Origin: an uncultured Collinsella sp.
GTDB lineage: Bacteria; Actinomycetota; Coriobacteriia; Coriobacteriales; Coriobacteriaceae
DNA length: 32,191 nt
Direction of reading: 5' to 3'
Assembly: GCA_900765115.1 (NCBI GenBank)
Contig: CAAFQK010000018.1
Span: forward strand, 1-32,191
Shown here: positions 8,094 through 16,230 of the stretch, piece by piece
Position numbering within the stretch: the stretch's first letter is position 1
How the letters are laid out: the number at the start of each line of letters is the position of its first letter
Translations under genes and position numbers: made by a program
Notes under the pieces: model-generated
Told to the model about the DNA's origin: nothing
Databases searched by the model: none
The model's input: only the letters and a program-made list of their open reading frames with translations

Positions 8094-9638
8094 GTGGCCG
8101 GAATCGGTTTTGAGCTCAAACGCCTATTTAGGCGCAAGGGTCTGTTTGCCACGATGCGCGCCTATGGCTACGCCGGCATTGTGTGCACGGGCCCCATGCT
8201 GCTTGGCGTGCTGCTCCAGGTGGGTATCTTGGTGCTGTGTGGTCTGTGGGGTGTGGGCCGCGCCAACCAGGATCTGCTGGTGTGCATGGTGACCTATACG
8301 CTGCTGGCATCGCTCACGCTCACAAGCTTTTTCTCCATGCCGGTCACGCGTTTTTTGGCCGACATGCTCTTTGCCGAGCGCGAGGATGAGATCCTGCCTT
8401 CGTTTTGGGGATCTAATGCCATCATGCTCGTTTCGGGCACGGTGCTCTACGGCGTCTTTTTGCTGTTCTCGGGGGCCACGCTGCTGCAGGGGCTGCTGTG
8501 CCTGTGGCTCTTCAACATCATGATCGTCAACTGGAACGGCATGAGCTATCTCACGGCCATCAAAGATTATCGTGGCATTCTGTGCAGCTTTGCGGCCGCC
8601 ATTGGCGTGGCGTGCCTGTGCGCCCTGGCGGCGCTGGCGTTGGGACTGCCGCCGGTCGAGGGCCTGTTGGCGTCAATCGCCCTAGGCTACGGCGTCATGC
8701 TTGCCTGGGATGTGGTACTGCTGTACCGGTATTTTCCACAGAGTGATCGGAGTCCCTGGCGTTTTTTGCGCTGGCTCGACCAATTTATGCCGCTTGCGCT
8801 TACGGGGCTGTTTACCAACTTGGGGCTTTTCGCACACCTGGTTATTATCTGGGCGGGCCCTATTGGCGTGCAGATCAAAGGTCTATTTTACGGGGCTCCT
8901 TACCATGACGTGCCGGCACTCATTGCGTTTTTGACCACACTCGTCACGACCGTCAACTTTGTGGTGTCGGTCGAGGTCAATTTCTATCCGCGCTACCGTG
9001 ACTACTACAGCCTGTTCAACGACGGCGGCGTGGTGGGCGATATTGTGGTGGCCGAGGAGGAGATGCTCTCCACGCTCAACAGCGAACTGCGCTTTTGCGC
9101 GCTCAAGCAGCTGTTTGTGACGGCGGCGGTCATCTCGCTCGAGACCACGGTGCTCTCGGCTCTGCCGCTGGGCTTTAACAATCTTATGCACGGGTATTTT
9201 CGCACGTTATGCGTAGGCTACGGCCTGTATGCCGTGGGCAACACGATCCTGCTCATCTTGCTGTACTTTACCGACTACAAGGGAGCCGTTCTGGCCTCGG
9301 GCCTGTTTGCCGGTGTGGCAGGGCTGGCGACCGCCGTGTCGTTGCTTTTGCCGCAGCAGTTTTACGGCTTTGGCTTTTTGTTGGGTGCGGTGGTGTTTTT
9401 TATCGTGGCGCTGCTGCGGCTCGATACCTATTCCGCCAACTTACCGTATCGTATCCTGAGTCAGCAGCCCATTGTGGCGACCGACAAAACGGGTCGTTTT
9501 ACACAGCTGGGCCGCTTGCTCGACCGTGCCGAGCAGCGCTATGAGGAGTGCCGCCGCAAGGGCGTGCCGCACGGCGCGTTTCAGCGCGCAGTAGTTCGCG
9601 TGTATCGCAACCATTGGGGAGGTTCTGATGACCGATAA
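8094..9638 (+). CDS. pelG: PelG: MOP-superfamily polysaccharide transporter
   Basis: A 514-residue integral membrane protein with about a dozen hydrophobic segments and the PelG opening AGIGFELKRLFRRKGLFATM. PelG is an atypical Wzx/MATE-like exporter that together with PelF, PelD and PelE moves Pel across the cytoplasmic membrane. The start is GTG 8094, three bases after the pelF stop, with AGAGAGGGGGAG (8078-8089) just upstream. The C-terminal 40 residues are polar and basic and probably cytosolic. The gene overlaps the next start by 11 bases, so the operon does not end with the Pel core. Confidence 0.92.
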   Translation: MAGIGFELKRLFRRKGLFATMRAYGYAGIVCTGPMLLGVLLQVGILVLCGLWGVGRANQDLLVCMVTYTLLASLTLTSFFSMPVTRFLADMLFAEREDEILPSFWGSNAIMLVSGTVLYGVFLLFSGATLLQGLLCLWLFNIMIVNWNGMSYLTAIKDYRGILCSFAAAIGVACLCALAALALGLPPVEGLLASIALGYGVMLAWDVVLLYRYFPQSDRSPWRFLRWLDQFMPLALTGLFTNLGLFAHLVIIWAGPIGVQIKGLFYGAPYHDVPALIAFLTTLVTTVNFVVSVEVNFYPRYRDYYSLFNDGGVVGDIVVAEEEMLSTLNSELRFCALKQLFVTAAVISLETTVLSALPLGFNNLMHGYFRTLCVGYGLYAVGNTILLILLYFTDYKGAVLASGLFAGVAGLATAVSLLLPQQFYGFGFLLGAVVFFIVALLRLDTYSANLPYRILSQQPIVATDKTGRFTQLGRLLDRAEQRYEECRRKGVPHGAFQRAVVRVYRNHWGGSDDR

Positions 9639-11397
9639 GATGATGTCTCGCCGTCGCCTGTTTGAGGCGGCTGCTGGCGCGCTGCTGCTTTCGGGCTGCT
9701 CATCTCAGGACGAATCCTCGACAAATAAGGTAAAAAAGCAGGACAAGATTAAAAAGGCCGAGTCCTCGGACGGTACCAAGCACCTCCGCGACAAGGACGA
9801 GCTCTACGAGGTCTATGATGACTCGGGCATTGTGACCATGTACCTGACGGTCTCGCGCGGCAACAGCTCCGAGAACACCGATCATAGCTGGGCCGAGATC
9901 AATACGTACTCGGTCTACGACTACGCCGACATGGGCGTGGCGCGCTATCAGGTTATGGGCCTGCTGCAGGCGGGCGACGAAGACGGCCCGGTGGCCGGCG
10001 AAGTTGGCTATGGCGAGGAAGCGCCCAATGCCACCGTGCAGGTGCGCGGCCAGACGTCGAGCTCCTACACGCAAAAGAATTACAAGGTGGAGCTCAAAAA
10101 AGGCAAGGGCACCTGGCGCCAACAGCGCGCGATTGCGCTCAACAAGCACATGGGCGAGGGTATGCGTTTTCGCAACAAGATGGCCTACGACCTTATCCGC
10201 GGGATTCCCCAGATGATGGGCCTGCGTACGCAGTTTGTGCATCTGTGGGTGTGCGACCAGACCGAAAAGTCCAACGATACCTTTGAGGACTACGGCCTGT
10301 TTACGCAGGTTGAGCAGCTCAACAAGACGGCGCTTAAGGCACATGGCCTGGATAAGAGCGGGCACCTGTACAAGGTGAACAGCTTTGATTTCCATCGCTA
10401 CGAGGACACCATTAAGCTTGCCGACGATCCCGACTACAACCAGGCAAGCTTTGAGGGTATGCTCGAGATTAAGGGCGATTCGGACCACACCAAGCTCATC
10501 GAGATGCTCGACGCCCTCAACGACGAATCGCAAAAGATCGATGACGTGCTCGACGCCTACTTTGATACCGAGAACCTGGTCTATTGGCTGGCGTTTCAGA
10601 TTCTGACGGGCAACTGCGATACGCAGAACCGTAACTGCTATCTGTATAGCCCGCTCAACTCCAATACCTGGTACTTTTTAGATTGGGATAACGACGGCAT
10701 GCTGCGCAAGCTGGAGCTTTCTCTTGCCGGGTTCTCGGACTATGCGAGCTGGGAGCGCGGCGTAAGCAACTACTGGGGCAACGTGCTATTCAATCGTGCG
10801 CTGCGCAGCAAATCGTTCCGCAGTGAGCTCGACCGCGCCGTAAAGGACCTGCGCTCGTATATGACCGAGGCACGCCTGGCCAAGATGATTAAACATTATC
10901 GCGAAGTGACTGAATCCCTGGTCTTTGCTTCGCCCGATATCGACAATCTGCCTGTCACCAAGGACGAATACGAGCAAATTGCCGCGGCGATTCCCTCCGA
11001 GATCGAGGAGAACTACAAGAGCTTTCGCGAGAGCTATAAAAAGCCCATGCCGTTCTACATTGGCGTGCCGCAGATCGATAACGGTAAGCTGCGCATTAAC
11101 TGGGATGCGTCCTACGACTTTGAGGCGCGCGACATTCGCTACACTGTGGAGCTTGCTCGTGACTATGCCATTAGCGACGTGGTCTTTAAGGCCGAGGACG
11201 TGCTGCTTCCCGAGGTGACCTGCGATGCGCCCGATGCCGGCCAGTATTTTGTGCGCGTGCGTGCCACCAACTCCGACGGCTATACGCAAGATGCGTTTGA
11301 CTACTATGTGACCGACGATGGCAAGCACTACGGCATGAAGTGTTTTTACGTGCTGGATGGCGGCAAGGTCGTGGAGGACACGTATGAGGAGGGCTAG
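9628..11397 (+). CDS. CotH-like kinase family lipoprotein with FN3-like C-terminal domain
   Basis: A 589-residue predicted lipoprotein. The N-terminus has a twin-arginine-like SRRRLFE followed by a hydrophobic stretch and a lipobox ending at Cys24 (LLSGC), so it is probably exported, possibly by Tat, and lipid-anchored outside. The core matches CotH kinases: QVRGQTSSSYTQKNYKVEL, then an RFRNKMAYDL segment, then ILTGNCDTQNRNCYLY and FLDWDND (Asp352, Asp354, Asp356). Residues of about 475-570 look like a fibronectin-type-III fold (KLRINWDASYDF ... AGQYFVRVRATN). CotH of Bacillus phosphorylates spore-coat proteins; this lineage is not known to sporulate, so the substrate must differ. ATG 9628 follows GGGGAGG and overlaps pelG. 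Confidence 0.85.
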   Translation: MTDKMMSRRRLFEAAAGALLLSGCSSQDESSTNKVKKQDKIKKAESSDGTKHLRDKDELYEVYDDSGIVTMYLTVSRGNSSENTDHSWAEINTYSVYDYADMGVARYQVMGLLQAGDEDGPVAGEVGYGEEAPNATVQVRGQTSSSYTQKNYKVELKKGKGTWRQQRAIALNKHMGEGMRFRNKMAYDLIRGIPQMMGLRTQFVHLWVCDQTEKSNDTFEDYGLFTQVEQLNKTALKAHGLDKSGHLYKVNSFDFHRYEDTIKLADDPDYNQASFEGMLEIKGDSDHTKLIEMLDALNDESQKIDDVLDAYFDTENLVYWLAFQILTGNCDTQNRNCYLYSPLNSNTWYFLDWDNDGMLRKLELSLAGFSDYASWERGVSNYWGNVLFNRALRSKSFRSELDRAVKDLRSYMTEARLAKMIKHYREVTESLVFASPDIDNLPVTKDEYEQIAAAIPSEIEENYKSFRESYKKPMPFYIGVPQIDNGKLRINWDASYDFEARDIRYTVELARDYAISDVVFKAEDVLLPEVTCDAPDAGQYFVRVRATNSDGYTQDAFDYYVTDDGKHYGMKCFYVLDGGKVVEDTYEEG

Positions 11398-12175
11398 CGC
11401 GCTGCTTGAGCGCTTGGCGGCCCCGCCTGTGCGTGCCACGCAGGAGCGTTACCGCCACGAGCTCAAATATCTCATTAACGAGGGCGAGCACGCCGCGCTT
11501 GCCTGTCGCATGGCGCCGGTGTTTAAACTGGACAAGCATGCGCGGGCAGGCGGTTACACCATTCGCAGCCTGTACTTTGACGACTACTGCAACTCGGCCT
11601 ACGAGGAAAAAGACGCCGGCATTCTCATGCGCAAAAAGTTTCGCGTTCGCATCTATAACGGCAGCGACAAGGTGATTAAGCTCGAGCGCAAAAAGAAGTA
11701 CGGTAGCTGGATCTATAAGGAGGACGCGCCGCTCACACGTGGCGAGTTTGAGCAGATTCTGGCTGGCGACTACGGCTTTTTGCTGAGGAGCCCCTATCCG
11801 ATCTGTCGCGAGTTCTACATCGAGTGCATCTGCAACATGATGCGCCCGCGGACCATCGTGGACTACGAGCGCGAGCCGTGGGTGATGGATGAGGGCACCG
11901 TGCGCATTACGTTTGACATGAACGTGCGTGCCGCGGTGGGAAGCTTCGATATCTTTGACGCGACGCTGCCCGCGCTGCCGGTCCTGGAGCCCGGCAAGCT
12001 CGTGATGGAGGTCAAGTTTACGGAGTTTTGTCCGCAGCTGGTGCGCGATATGGTGCCGCCGGGTGCGGCCGAACTCACGGCGGTCTCAAAGTACTGCCTG
12101 TGTTATGACAAGACCGCCTACCTGCGCGGTTTTAACTACTGGGAATCGGATTTTGGGAACCGAGGGGATATTTAA
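11384..12175 (+). CDS. VTC-domain (polyphosphate polymerase-like) protein
   Basis: A 263-residue protein with the basic tunnel motifs of VTC/TTM-type polyphosphate polymerases in order: RHELKYLI near residue 25, TIRSLYFDD, FRVRIYN, KLERKKK, DYEREPW, RITFDMN and MEVKF. In yeast Vtc4 this domain makes polyphosphate from ATP; bacterial copies are mostly uncharacterised. No signal peptide or transmembrane segment is seen, so it should act in the cytosol, perhaps with its membrane neighbour. ATG 11384 is preferred because GGAGG (11373-11377) precedes it; it overlaps the cotH-like gene by 14 bases. The CotH/VTC/DUF4956 trio recurs in other gut bacteria, to my knowledge without an established function. 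Confidence 0.87.
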   Translation: MRRASALLERLAAPPVRATQERYRHELKYLINEGEHAALACRMAPVFKLDKHARAGGYTIRSLYFDDYCNSAYEEKDAGILMRKKFRVRIYNGSDKVIKLERKKKYGSWIYKEDAPLTRGEFEQILAGDYGFLLRSPYPICREFYIECICNMMRPRTIVDYEREPWVMDEGTVRITFDMNVRAAVGSFDIFDATLPALPVLEPGKLVMEVKFTEFCPQLVRDMVPPGAAELTAVSKYCLCYDKTAYLRGFNYWESDFGNRGDI

Positions 12176-12178
12176 ACC

Positions 12179-12844
12179 ATGAGCACCAGGGACTTTTTTA
12201 AGAACTCCGTCTTGGAGGCGTTCGGTCAGGTCGACCCTGCCAAGATTGGCCTGTCGCTGCTCGTGGCGCTCGCCATGGGCATCCTGATCTATTACGTGTA
12301 CAAGCGCTTTTTTACCGGCGTGGTCTATTCGCGCAGTTTTGCCGTGACGCTCGTGGGCATGTGTGTGCTCACTTGCATGGTCACGCTCGCGATCTCGACA
12401 AACGTGGTCATCTCGCTCGGTATGGTCGGTGCTCTGTCTATCGTCCGCTATCGTACGGCGGTCAAGGACCCGCTCGACCTGCTGTATCTGTTTTGGTCCA
12501 TTACCACGGGCATTACGGCGGGAGCCGGTATGTATGCGCTCGTGGGACTCACGGCGGTGGTGATCGTGGTGATGATTGCCGGCTTTGCGAGCCACCAGGA
12601 CAAGGCGCGCGTGTACATGATGGTCATCCACTACACGGGTCAGACCACCGGCGACGATATCGTGCGTGCATTTGGGCGCACCAAGTTTTCCGTCAAGTCC
12701 AAGACGATGCGCGGCGACAAGGTCGAGATGGCCGTTGAGGTGTTCTCGGACGGCGTGGATATGCCCTATGCCGACGCCATCCGCGCGCTCGATGGCGTGG
12801 AAGATCTAACGTTGATCCAATACAACGGCGAATATCACGGCTAA
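12179..12844 (+). CDS. DUF4956 family membrane protein
   Basis: A 221-residue protein with about four transmembrane helices in its first 140 residues (LSLLVALAMGILIYYVY, a second at FAVTLVGMCVLTCMVTL, then two around LVGLTAVVIVVMIAG). Between them lies a conserved-looking signature, GALSIVRYRTAVKDPLDLLY. The C-terminal 75 residues are soluble and resemble an ACT- or MgtC-tail-like alpha/beta domain. The gene starts three bases after the VTC gene. DUF4956 proteins are commonly paired with VTC domain proteins, suggesting the two form one membrane-associated unit, but the activity is unknown. It is the last gene of the pel operon. Confidence 0.85.
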   Translation: MSTRDFFKNSVLEAFGQVDPAKIGLSLLVALAMGILIYYVYKRFFTGVVYSRSFAVTLVGMCVLTCMVTLAISTNVVISLGMVGALSIVRYRTAVKDPLDLLYLFWSITTGITAGAGMYALVGLTAVVIVVMIAGFASHQDKARVYMMVIHYTGQTTGDDIVRAFGRTKFSVKSKTMRGDKVEMAVEVFSDGVDMPYADAIRALDGVEDLTLIQYNGEYHG

Positions 12845-12850
12845 TTTTGT

Positions 12851-12874
12851 TCCGGCGTTCTAACGAACGCCGGA
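12851..12874 (+). terminator. Hairpin at the end of the pel operon
   Basis: TCCGGCGTTC (12851-12860), loop TAAC, and its exact complement (12865-12874) form a 10-bp GC-rich stem seven bases after the DUF4956 stop. No T-run follows, so it may only stabilise the 3' end or assist factor-dependent termination. Confidence 0.45.
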
Positions 12875-12956
12875 CCGCTCGACGCTGCTTGCGCTGACGT
12901 TTTCTCGACCTGGGTGGGCTGGTCTTGGTTTGGTTTTATGTAAGGGATGGTGCCGC

Positions 12957-13961
12957 GTGGACGTGCAACAGCTAGAAGAGGCCTGGGCTATAAGGGCTGG
13001 TGCGCGTGAGGCGCGTCTTGTTGCGGCCTCGCATGTGCCGGCGGCGCTGTCTCTGTTGGGGATTGTGCGTCCTGGTGACCGCCTGGTGGCCTTTGCGGAC
13101 GACTTTGCCGATGCGTTTGCGCGCGGCTTTGATGCCTGCGACGTTGTGCTCGTGGGGGAGCCGTCGGTTGCGGCGTTTACCGCCGCGTCCGAGGGCTTGG
13201 ATGCTTCGTTTGATGCCGAGGGTCCGCACCTGTGGTGGTTCGTCAACTCCATCGGCGGGTTTGGTCTGCGCGTGCCCGATCTGCGTGCGCTGGGTCGGGC
13301 GGCGCGTGAGGCCCGTGCGCTGCTTGTGGTGGATAACACCGTGGCAAGCGTCTTTGGGTGCGATCCGCTGCGTTTGGGTGCCGTCCTGTCGCTCGAGGCA
13401 CTCGACCGTGTGTGTGCCGGCGAAGCTCCGCGCAAGCTCGTCGCCGTCTCGGTGGCGCGCTCGCAGCTCAAGCGCCATCGCGTGGATGCCGCCGCAGAGT
13501 GCGCACACGCGTTGCTTGCGGACTGCGGTGCGTCTGTGCTTGGCCTGTCTGCCGAGGAGACCGACGTGCTAGAACGCGGGCTGTCCTCGCTCGATGCTCG
13601 CATGCAGGCGCACTTCGATCGCGCCCGTGCGCTGGCCGAGTATCTGGCTGCTAACGAGATGGTGTGTAACGTTCGCTATCCTGGGCTGGGTTCGCATCCC
13701 GATCATGCGGTTGCAACGGGAATCCTCGAGCACGGCTTTGGCCCGGCGGTTGAGTTTGACCTTATCGAGCGAAGTGCGGGTGAGCTGTTCGACACATTGC
13801 CGGGGGAGTTCAGCACGTCGCCCGCCGGCGGCTCAACAACGCGCCTTTCGGCCCCGCGCGGTAAGCGGGGGAGCGCCATCCGCCTCTTCGCCGGCACCGA
13901 CGACCCCCTAACCGTAGCCGCCGCCCTAGACAACGCCCTCCGCAAATTAGCTACTCTTTGA
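12957..13961 (+). CDS. Degenerate Cys/Met trans-sulfuration family PLP-fold protein
   Basis: A 334-residue relative of cystathionine gamma-synthase/beta-lyase enzymes, which normally have 380-400 residues. It starts about 50 residues into the usual fold, lacking the N-terminal segment with the YSR-x-x-NPT phosphate-binding motif. Recognisable parts are LLVVDNTVASVFG (the PLP-pyridine Asp) and VRYPGLGSHPDHAVA. Where the family has SATKYLGG, this protein reads EALDRVCAG, so the Schiff-base lysine appears to be Arg151. It may therefore be non-catalytic. GTG 12957, after AAGGGA at 12942-12947, is the most likely start. It converges on and overlaps the ModE-like gene by 11 bases. The family call is firm; loss of activity is inferred by eye alignment. 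Confidence 0.7.
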   Translation: MDVQQLEEAWAIRAGAREARLVAASHVPAALSLLGIVRPGDRLVAFADDFADAFARGFDACDVVLVGEPSVAAFTAASEGLDASFDAEGPHLWWFVNSIGGFGLRVPDLRALGRAAREARALLVVDNTVASVFGCDPLRLGAVLSLEALDRVCAGEAPRKLVAVSVARSQLKRHRVDAAAECAHALLADCGASVLGLSAEETDVLERGLSSLDARMQAHFDRARALAEYLAANEMVCNVRYPGLGSHPDHAVATGILEHGFGPAVEFDLIERSAGELFDTLPGEFSTSPAGGSTTRLSAPRGKRGSAIRLFAGTDDPLTVAAALDNALRKLATL

Positions 13962-14304
13962 TGCTGGCGATGAGGTTGTTTGCTTTGGTGGCGATGACGT
14001 TGTTGATGTCGGTCTGCAGCTCCTCGTAGACCGCTATGGCTCGCTCGCCGGCGGGGGTGAGGGTGGATCCGCGGGCGCCGTCTCGCTCGATGAGTTTGCA
14101 GCCCAGCTGACCTTCGGCCTCGTTCACGATGCGCCAGGCCTTGGAATACGCCATGCCCATGCTCTTGGCAGCACGGTTGAGCGAGTGCTCGCGGGCGATA
14201 CCTTGCAGCAGCAAGACGCAGCCGTGACCAAACACGCCCGGCAGATCCTTGTCGCACGCTTGAATGACCAACTTTGCCGTCGTCTTGTACTCCATGTGCT
14301 CCAC
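13951..14304 (-). CDS. ModE-like winged-helix regulator (N-terminal domain only)
   Basis: A 117-residue protein resembling the DNA-binding domain of ModE and LysR-like regulators: HSLNRAAKSMGMAYSKAWRI is the helix-turn-helix, followed by the wing ERDGARGSTLTPAGERAI. It lacks the molybdate-binding TOBE/MOP domains of full ModE, so the name does not imply molybdate sensing. The start is either GTG 14304 (GGGAAGA a few bases upstream) or ATG 14295. It is the only minus-strand gene here, transcribed divergently from guaB and convergently with the PLP-fold gene. It could regulate itself or a neighbour from the 14305-14488 interval. Confidence 0.75.
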   Translation of the reverse strand: MEHMEYKTTAKLVIQACDKDLPGVFGHGCVLLLQGIAREHSLNRAAKSMGMAYSKAWRIVNEAEGQLGCKLIERDGARGSTLTPAGERAIAVYEELQTDINNVIATKANNLIASIKE

Positions 14305-14380
14305 GTCTTCCCGCTAAAGTGTTTGCTGGGCAAACGCAAAGCCTGCGTCAAACCCTCGTGTGCTCTTCTTAAATCATGCA

Positions 14381-14409
14381 TTGTAGCAGTCAAAGTGCGT
14401 TAAGATACT
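14381..14409 (+). promoter_or_regulatory. Possible guaB promoter
   Basis: TTGTAG (14381-14386) and GATACT (14404-14409) are 17 bases apart in the divergent interval upstream of guaB. Both hexamers deviate from consensus. No purine riboswitch was recognised between here and the start codon. Confidence 0.35.
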
Positions 14410-14488
14410 TCCCCAGTATTGGGCGCCCAAGGTTGGGCTGGGTCCTACGAGGCCTGCAGCCGACCGGTCGCATGGAAAAAGGAGAAAC

Positions 14489-16000
14489 ATGGCTACGTTC
14501 TTTCCCGGTGAGTCCCACACGTTTTCGGAGTATCTGCTGGTCCCTGGTTACTCGTCCTCGCAGTGCATCCCCAACAACGTCTCTCTTAAGACGCCGCTGA
14601 CCCGCTTTAAGCGCGGTGAGAAGCCGGCGATCACCCTGAACATTCCCATGGTTTCCGCCATCATGCAGTCCGTCTCGGGCGTCGACATGGGTGTCGCGCT
14701 TGCTACCGAGGGTGGCCTGTCCTTCATTTACGGTTCCCAGAGTGCCGAGTCCGAGGCCGCTATGGTCAAGGCCGTCAAGGATCACAAGGCCGGTTTCGTT
14801 CAGTCCGATTCCACGCTGACCCCCGACATGACCATGGAGCAGGTCATCGAGCTCAAGGAGAAGACTGGTCACTCCACTATGCCGGTTACCGACGACGGCA
14901 CCCCCAAGGGTAAGCTCCTGGGCATCGTCACCAGCCGTGACTATCGCCCCAGCCGCGATGACCACCAGACGAAGGTCTCCGAATTCATGACCCCGCGTGA
15001 GCAGCTCATCGTGGGCGACAAGAACATCAGCCTCAAGGTTGCCAACGACGTCATCTGGGACAACAAGCTCAACGCCCTGCCGATCGTCGACGACAACGAT
15101 CACCTTATGGGCATCGTCTTCCGCAAGGACTACGACAGCCACAAGACCAACCCCAACGAGCTGCTCGATGGCGACAAGCGCTACATGGTCGGCGCCGGTA
15201 TCAACACCCGCGACTATGCCGAGCGCGTGCCGCTGCTCATCGAGGCCGGTGCCGACGTTCTGTGCATCGACTCCTCCGAGGGCTTCAGCGAGTGGCAGAA
15301 GCGCACCATCGAGTGGATTCGCGCCAACTACGGCGAGGCCGTCAAGGTCGGTGCCGGTAACGTCGTCGACGCCGAGGGCTTCCGCTTCCTGGCCGACTGC
15401 GGTGCCGACTTCATTAAGGTCGGTATCGGCGGCGGTTCCATCTGCATTACCCGTGAGACCAAGGGTATCGGCCGTGGCCAGGCCACCGCGCTGATCGACG
15501 TCTGCCGCGCTCGCGACGAGTACTACGAGGAGACCGGTGTCTACGTGCCCGTGTGCTCCGACGGCGGCATCGTCTACGACTACCACATGACGCTCGCCCT
15601 TGCCATGGGTGCCGACTTCATGATGCTGGGCCGCTACTTCGCCCGCTTCGACGAGAGCCCGACCGAGCGCGTCAACGTGAACGGCCAGTACATGAAGGAG
15701 TACTGGGGCGAGGGTTCTGCGCGTGCCCGCAACTGGCAGCGTTACGACCTGGGCGGCGCCGCGAAGCTCAGCTTCGTCGAGGGCGTCGACTCCTACGTTC
15801 CCTACGCAGGTTCCCTCAAGGACGGCGTGGGCGGCACGCTCTACAAGGTCAAGTCCACGATGTGCAACTGCGGCGCCCTCTCAATCCCCGAGCTCCAGGA
15901 AAAGGCGCGCCTAACGCTGGTCAGCTCCACCTCCATCGTCGAAGGCGGCGCCCACGACGTAGTCGTCAAGGACTCCCAGCAGAGCGTCAGCTACCGCTAA
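14489..16000 (+). CDS. guaB: Inosine-5'-monophosphate dehydrogenase
   Basis: A 503-residue IMP dehydrogenase, which oxidises IMP to XMP with NAD in guanine nucleotide synthesis. A CBS-domain pair occupies about residues 95-215 (MTMEQVIELKEKTGHSTMPV, then LPIVDDNDHLMGIV). The catalytic loop GIGGGSICITRE places the nucleophile at Cys319, followed by CSDGGIVYDYH. The flap arginine-tyrosine pair lies in RARNWQRYD. The C-terminal part with KSTMCNCGALSIPELQ is a variant I associate with clostridial and coriobacterial IMPDHs rather than the E. coli type. ATG 14489 follows AAAAAGGAG with four bases between. The gene stands alone, divergent from the ModE-like regulator. Confidence 0.95.
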   Translation: MATFFPGESHTFSEYLLVPGYSSSQCIPNNVSLKTPLTRFKRGEKPAITLNIPMVSAIMQSVSGVDMGVALATEGGLSFIYGSQSAESEAAMVKAVKDHKAGFVQSDSTLTPDMTMEQVIELKEKTGHSTMPVTDDGTPKGKLLGIVTSRDYRPSRDDHQTKVSEFMTPREQLIVGDKNISLKVANDVIWDNKLNALPIVDDNDHLMGIVFRKDYDSHKTNPNELLDGDKRYMVGAGINTRDYAERVPLLIEAGADVLCIDSSEGFSEWQKRTIEWIRANYGEAVKVGAGNVVDAEGFRFLADCGADFIKVGIGGGSICITRETKGIGRGQATALIDVCRARDEYYEETGVYVPVCSDGGIVYDYHMTLALAMGADFMMLGRYFARFDESPTERVNVNGQYMKEYWGEGSARARNWQRYDLGGAAKLSFVEGVDSYVPYAGSLKDGVGGTLYKVKSTMCNCGALSIPELQEKARLTLVSSTSIVEGGAHDVVVKDSQQSVSYR

Positions 16001-16160
16001 GCGGCTTTCCCAAGCACCGCACCTTGCCGTTCAAACCGTCGCTCGCGTACCAAAGTACGCGTCGCTCCTCTTTCACGGCAATCTGCGGCACCTGGAAAAC
16101 CCGTTCGTGCTAGAACGAGTTTCAAACAAAGGTTGATTGCCAACCACGTTATTTAGATAA
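16001..16160. other. Intergenic stretch after guaB with a small hairpin
   Basis: No gene is seen. The inverted repeat CGCGTAC-CAAA-GTACGCG lies at 16044-16061, followed by a T/C-rich run, and may form a weak first terminator for guaB. The rest shows no structure I can name. Confidence 0.4.
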
Positions 16161-16199
16161 AGCGAGATGCCTGCAAGTCGCAGGCATCTCGCTTGTTGT
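16161..16199 (+). terminator. Intrinsic terminator of guaB
   Basis: AGCGAGATGCCTGC (16161-16174) pairs perfectly with 16180-16193 across the five-base loop AAGTC, followed by the T-rich TGTTGT. It is the strongest terminator between guaB and leuS. Confidence 0.75.
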
Positions 16200-16202
16200 A
16201 TT

Positions 16203-16211
16203 TGCTATCAT
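16203..16211 (+). promoter_or_regulatory. Possible extended -10 promoter of leuS
   Basis: TTGCTATCAT at 16202-16211 has the TGn extension followed by TATCAT. No good -35 is seen 17 bases upstream. Transcription from here would begin near 16218 and include the whole hairpin at 16231-16346 in the leader. Confidence 0.35.
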
Positions 16212-16230
16212 CATGCGAGTTAACGATGTG

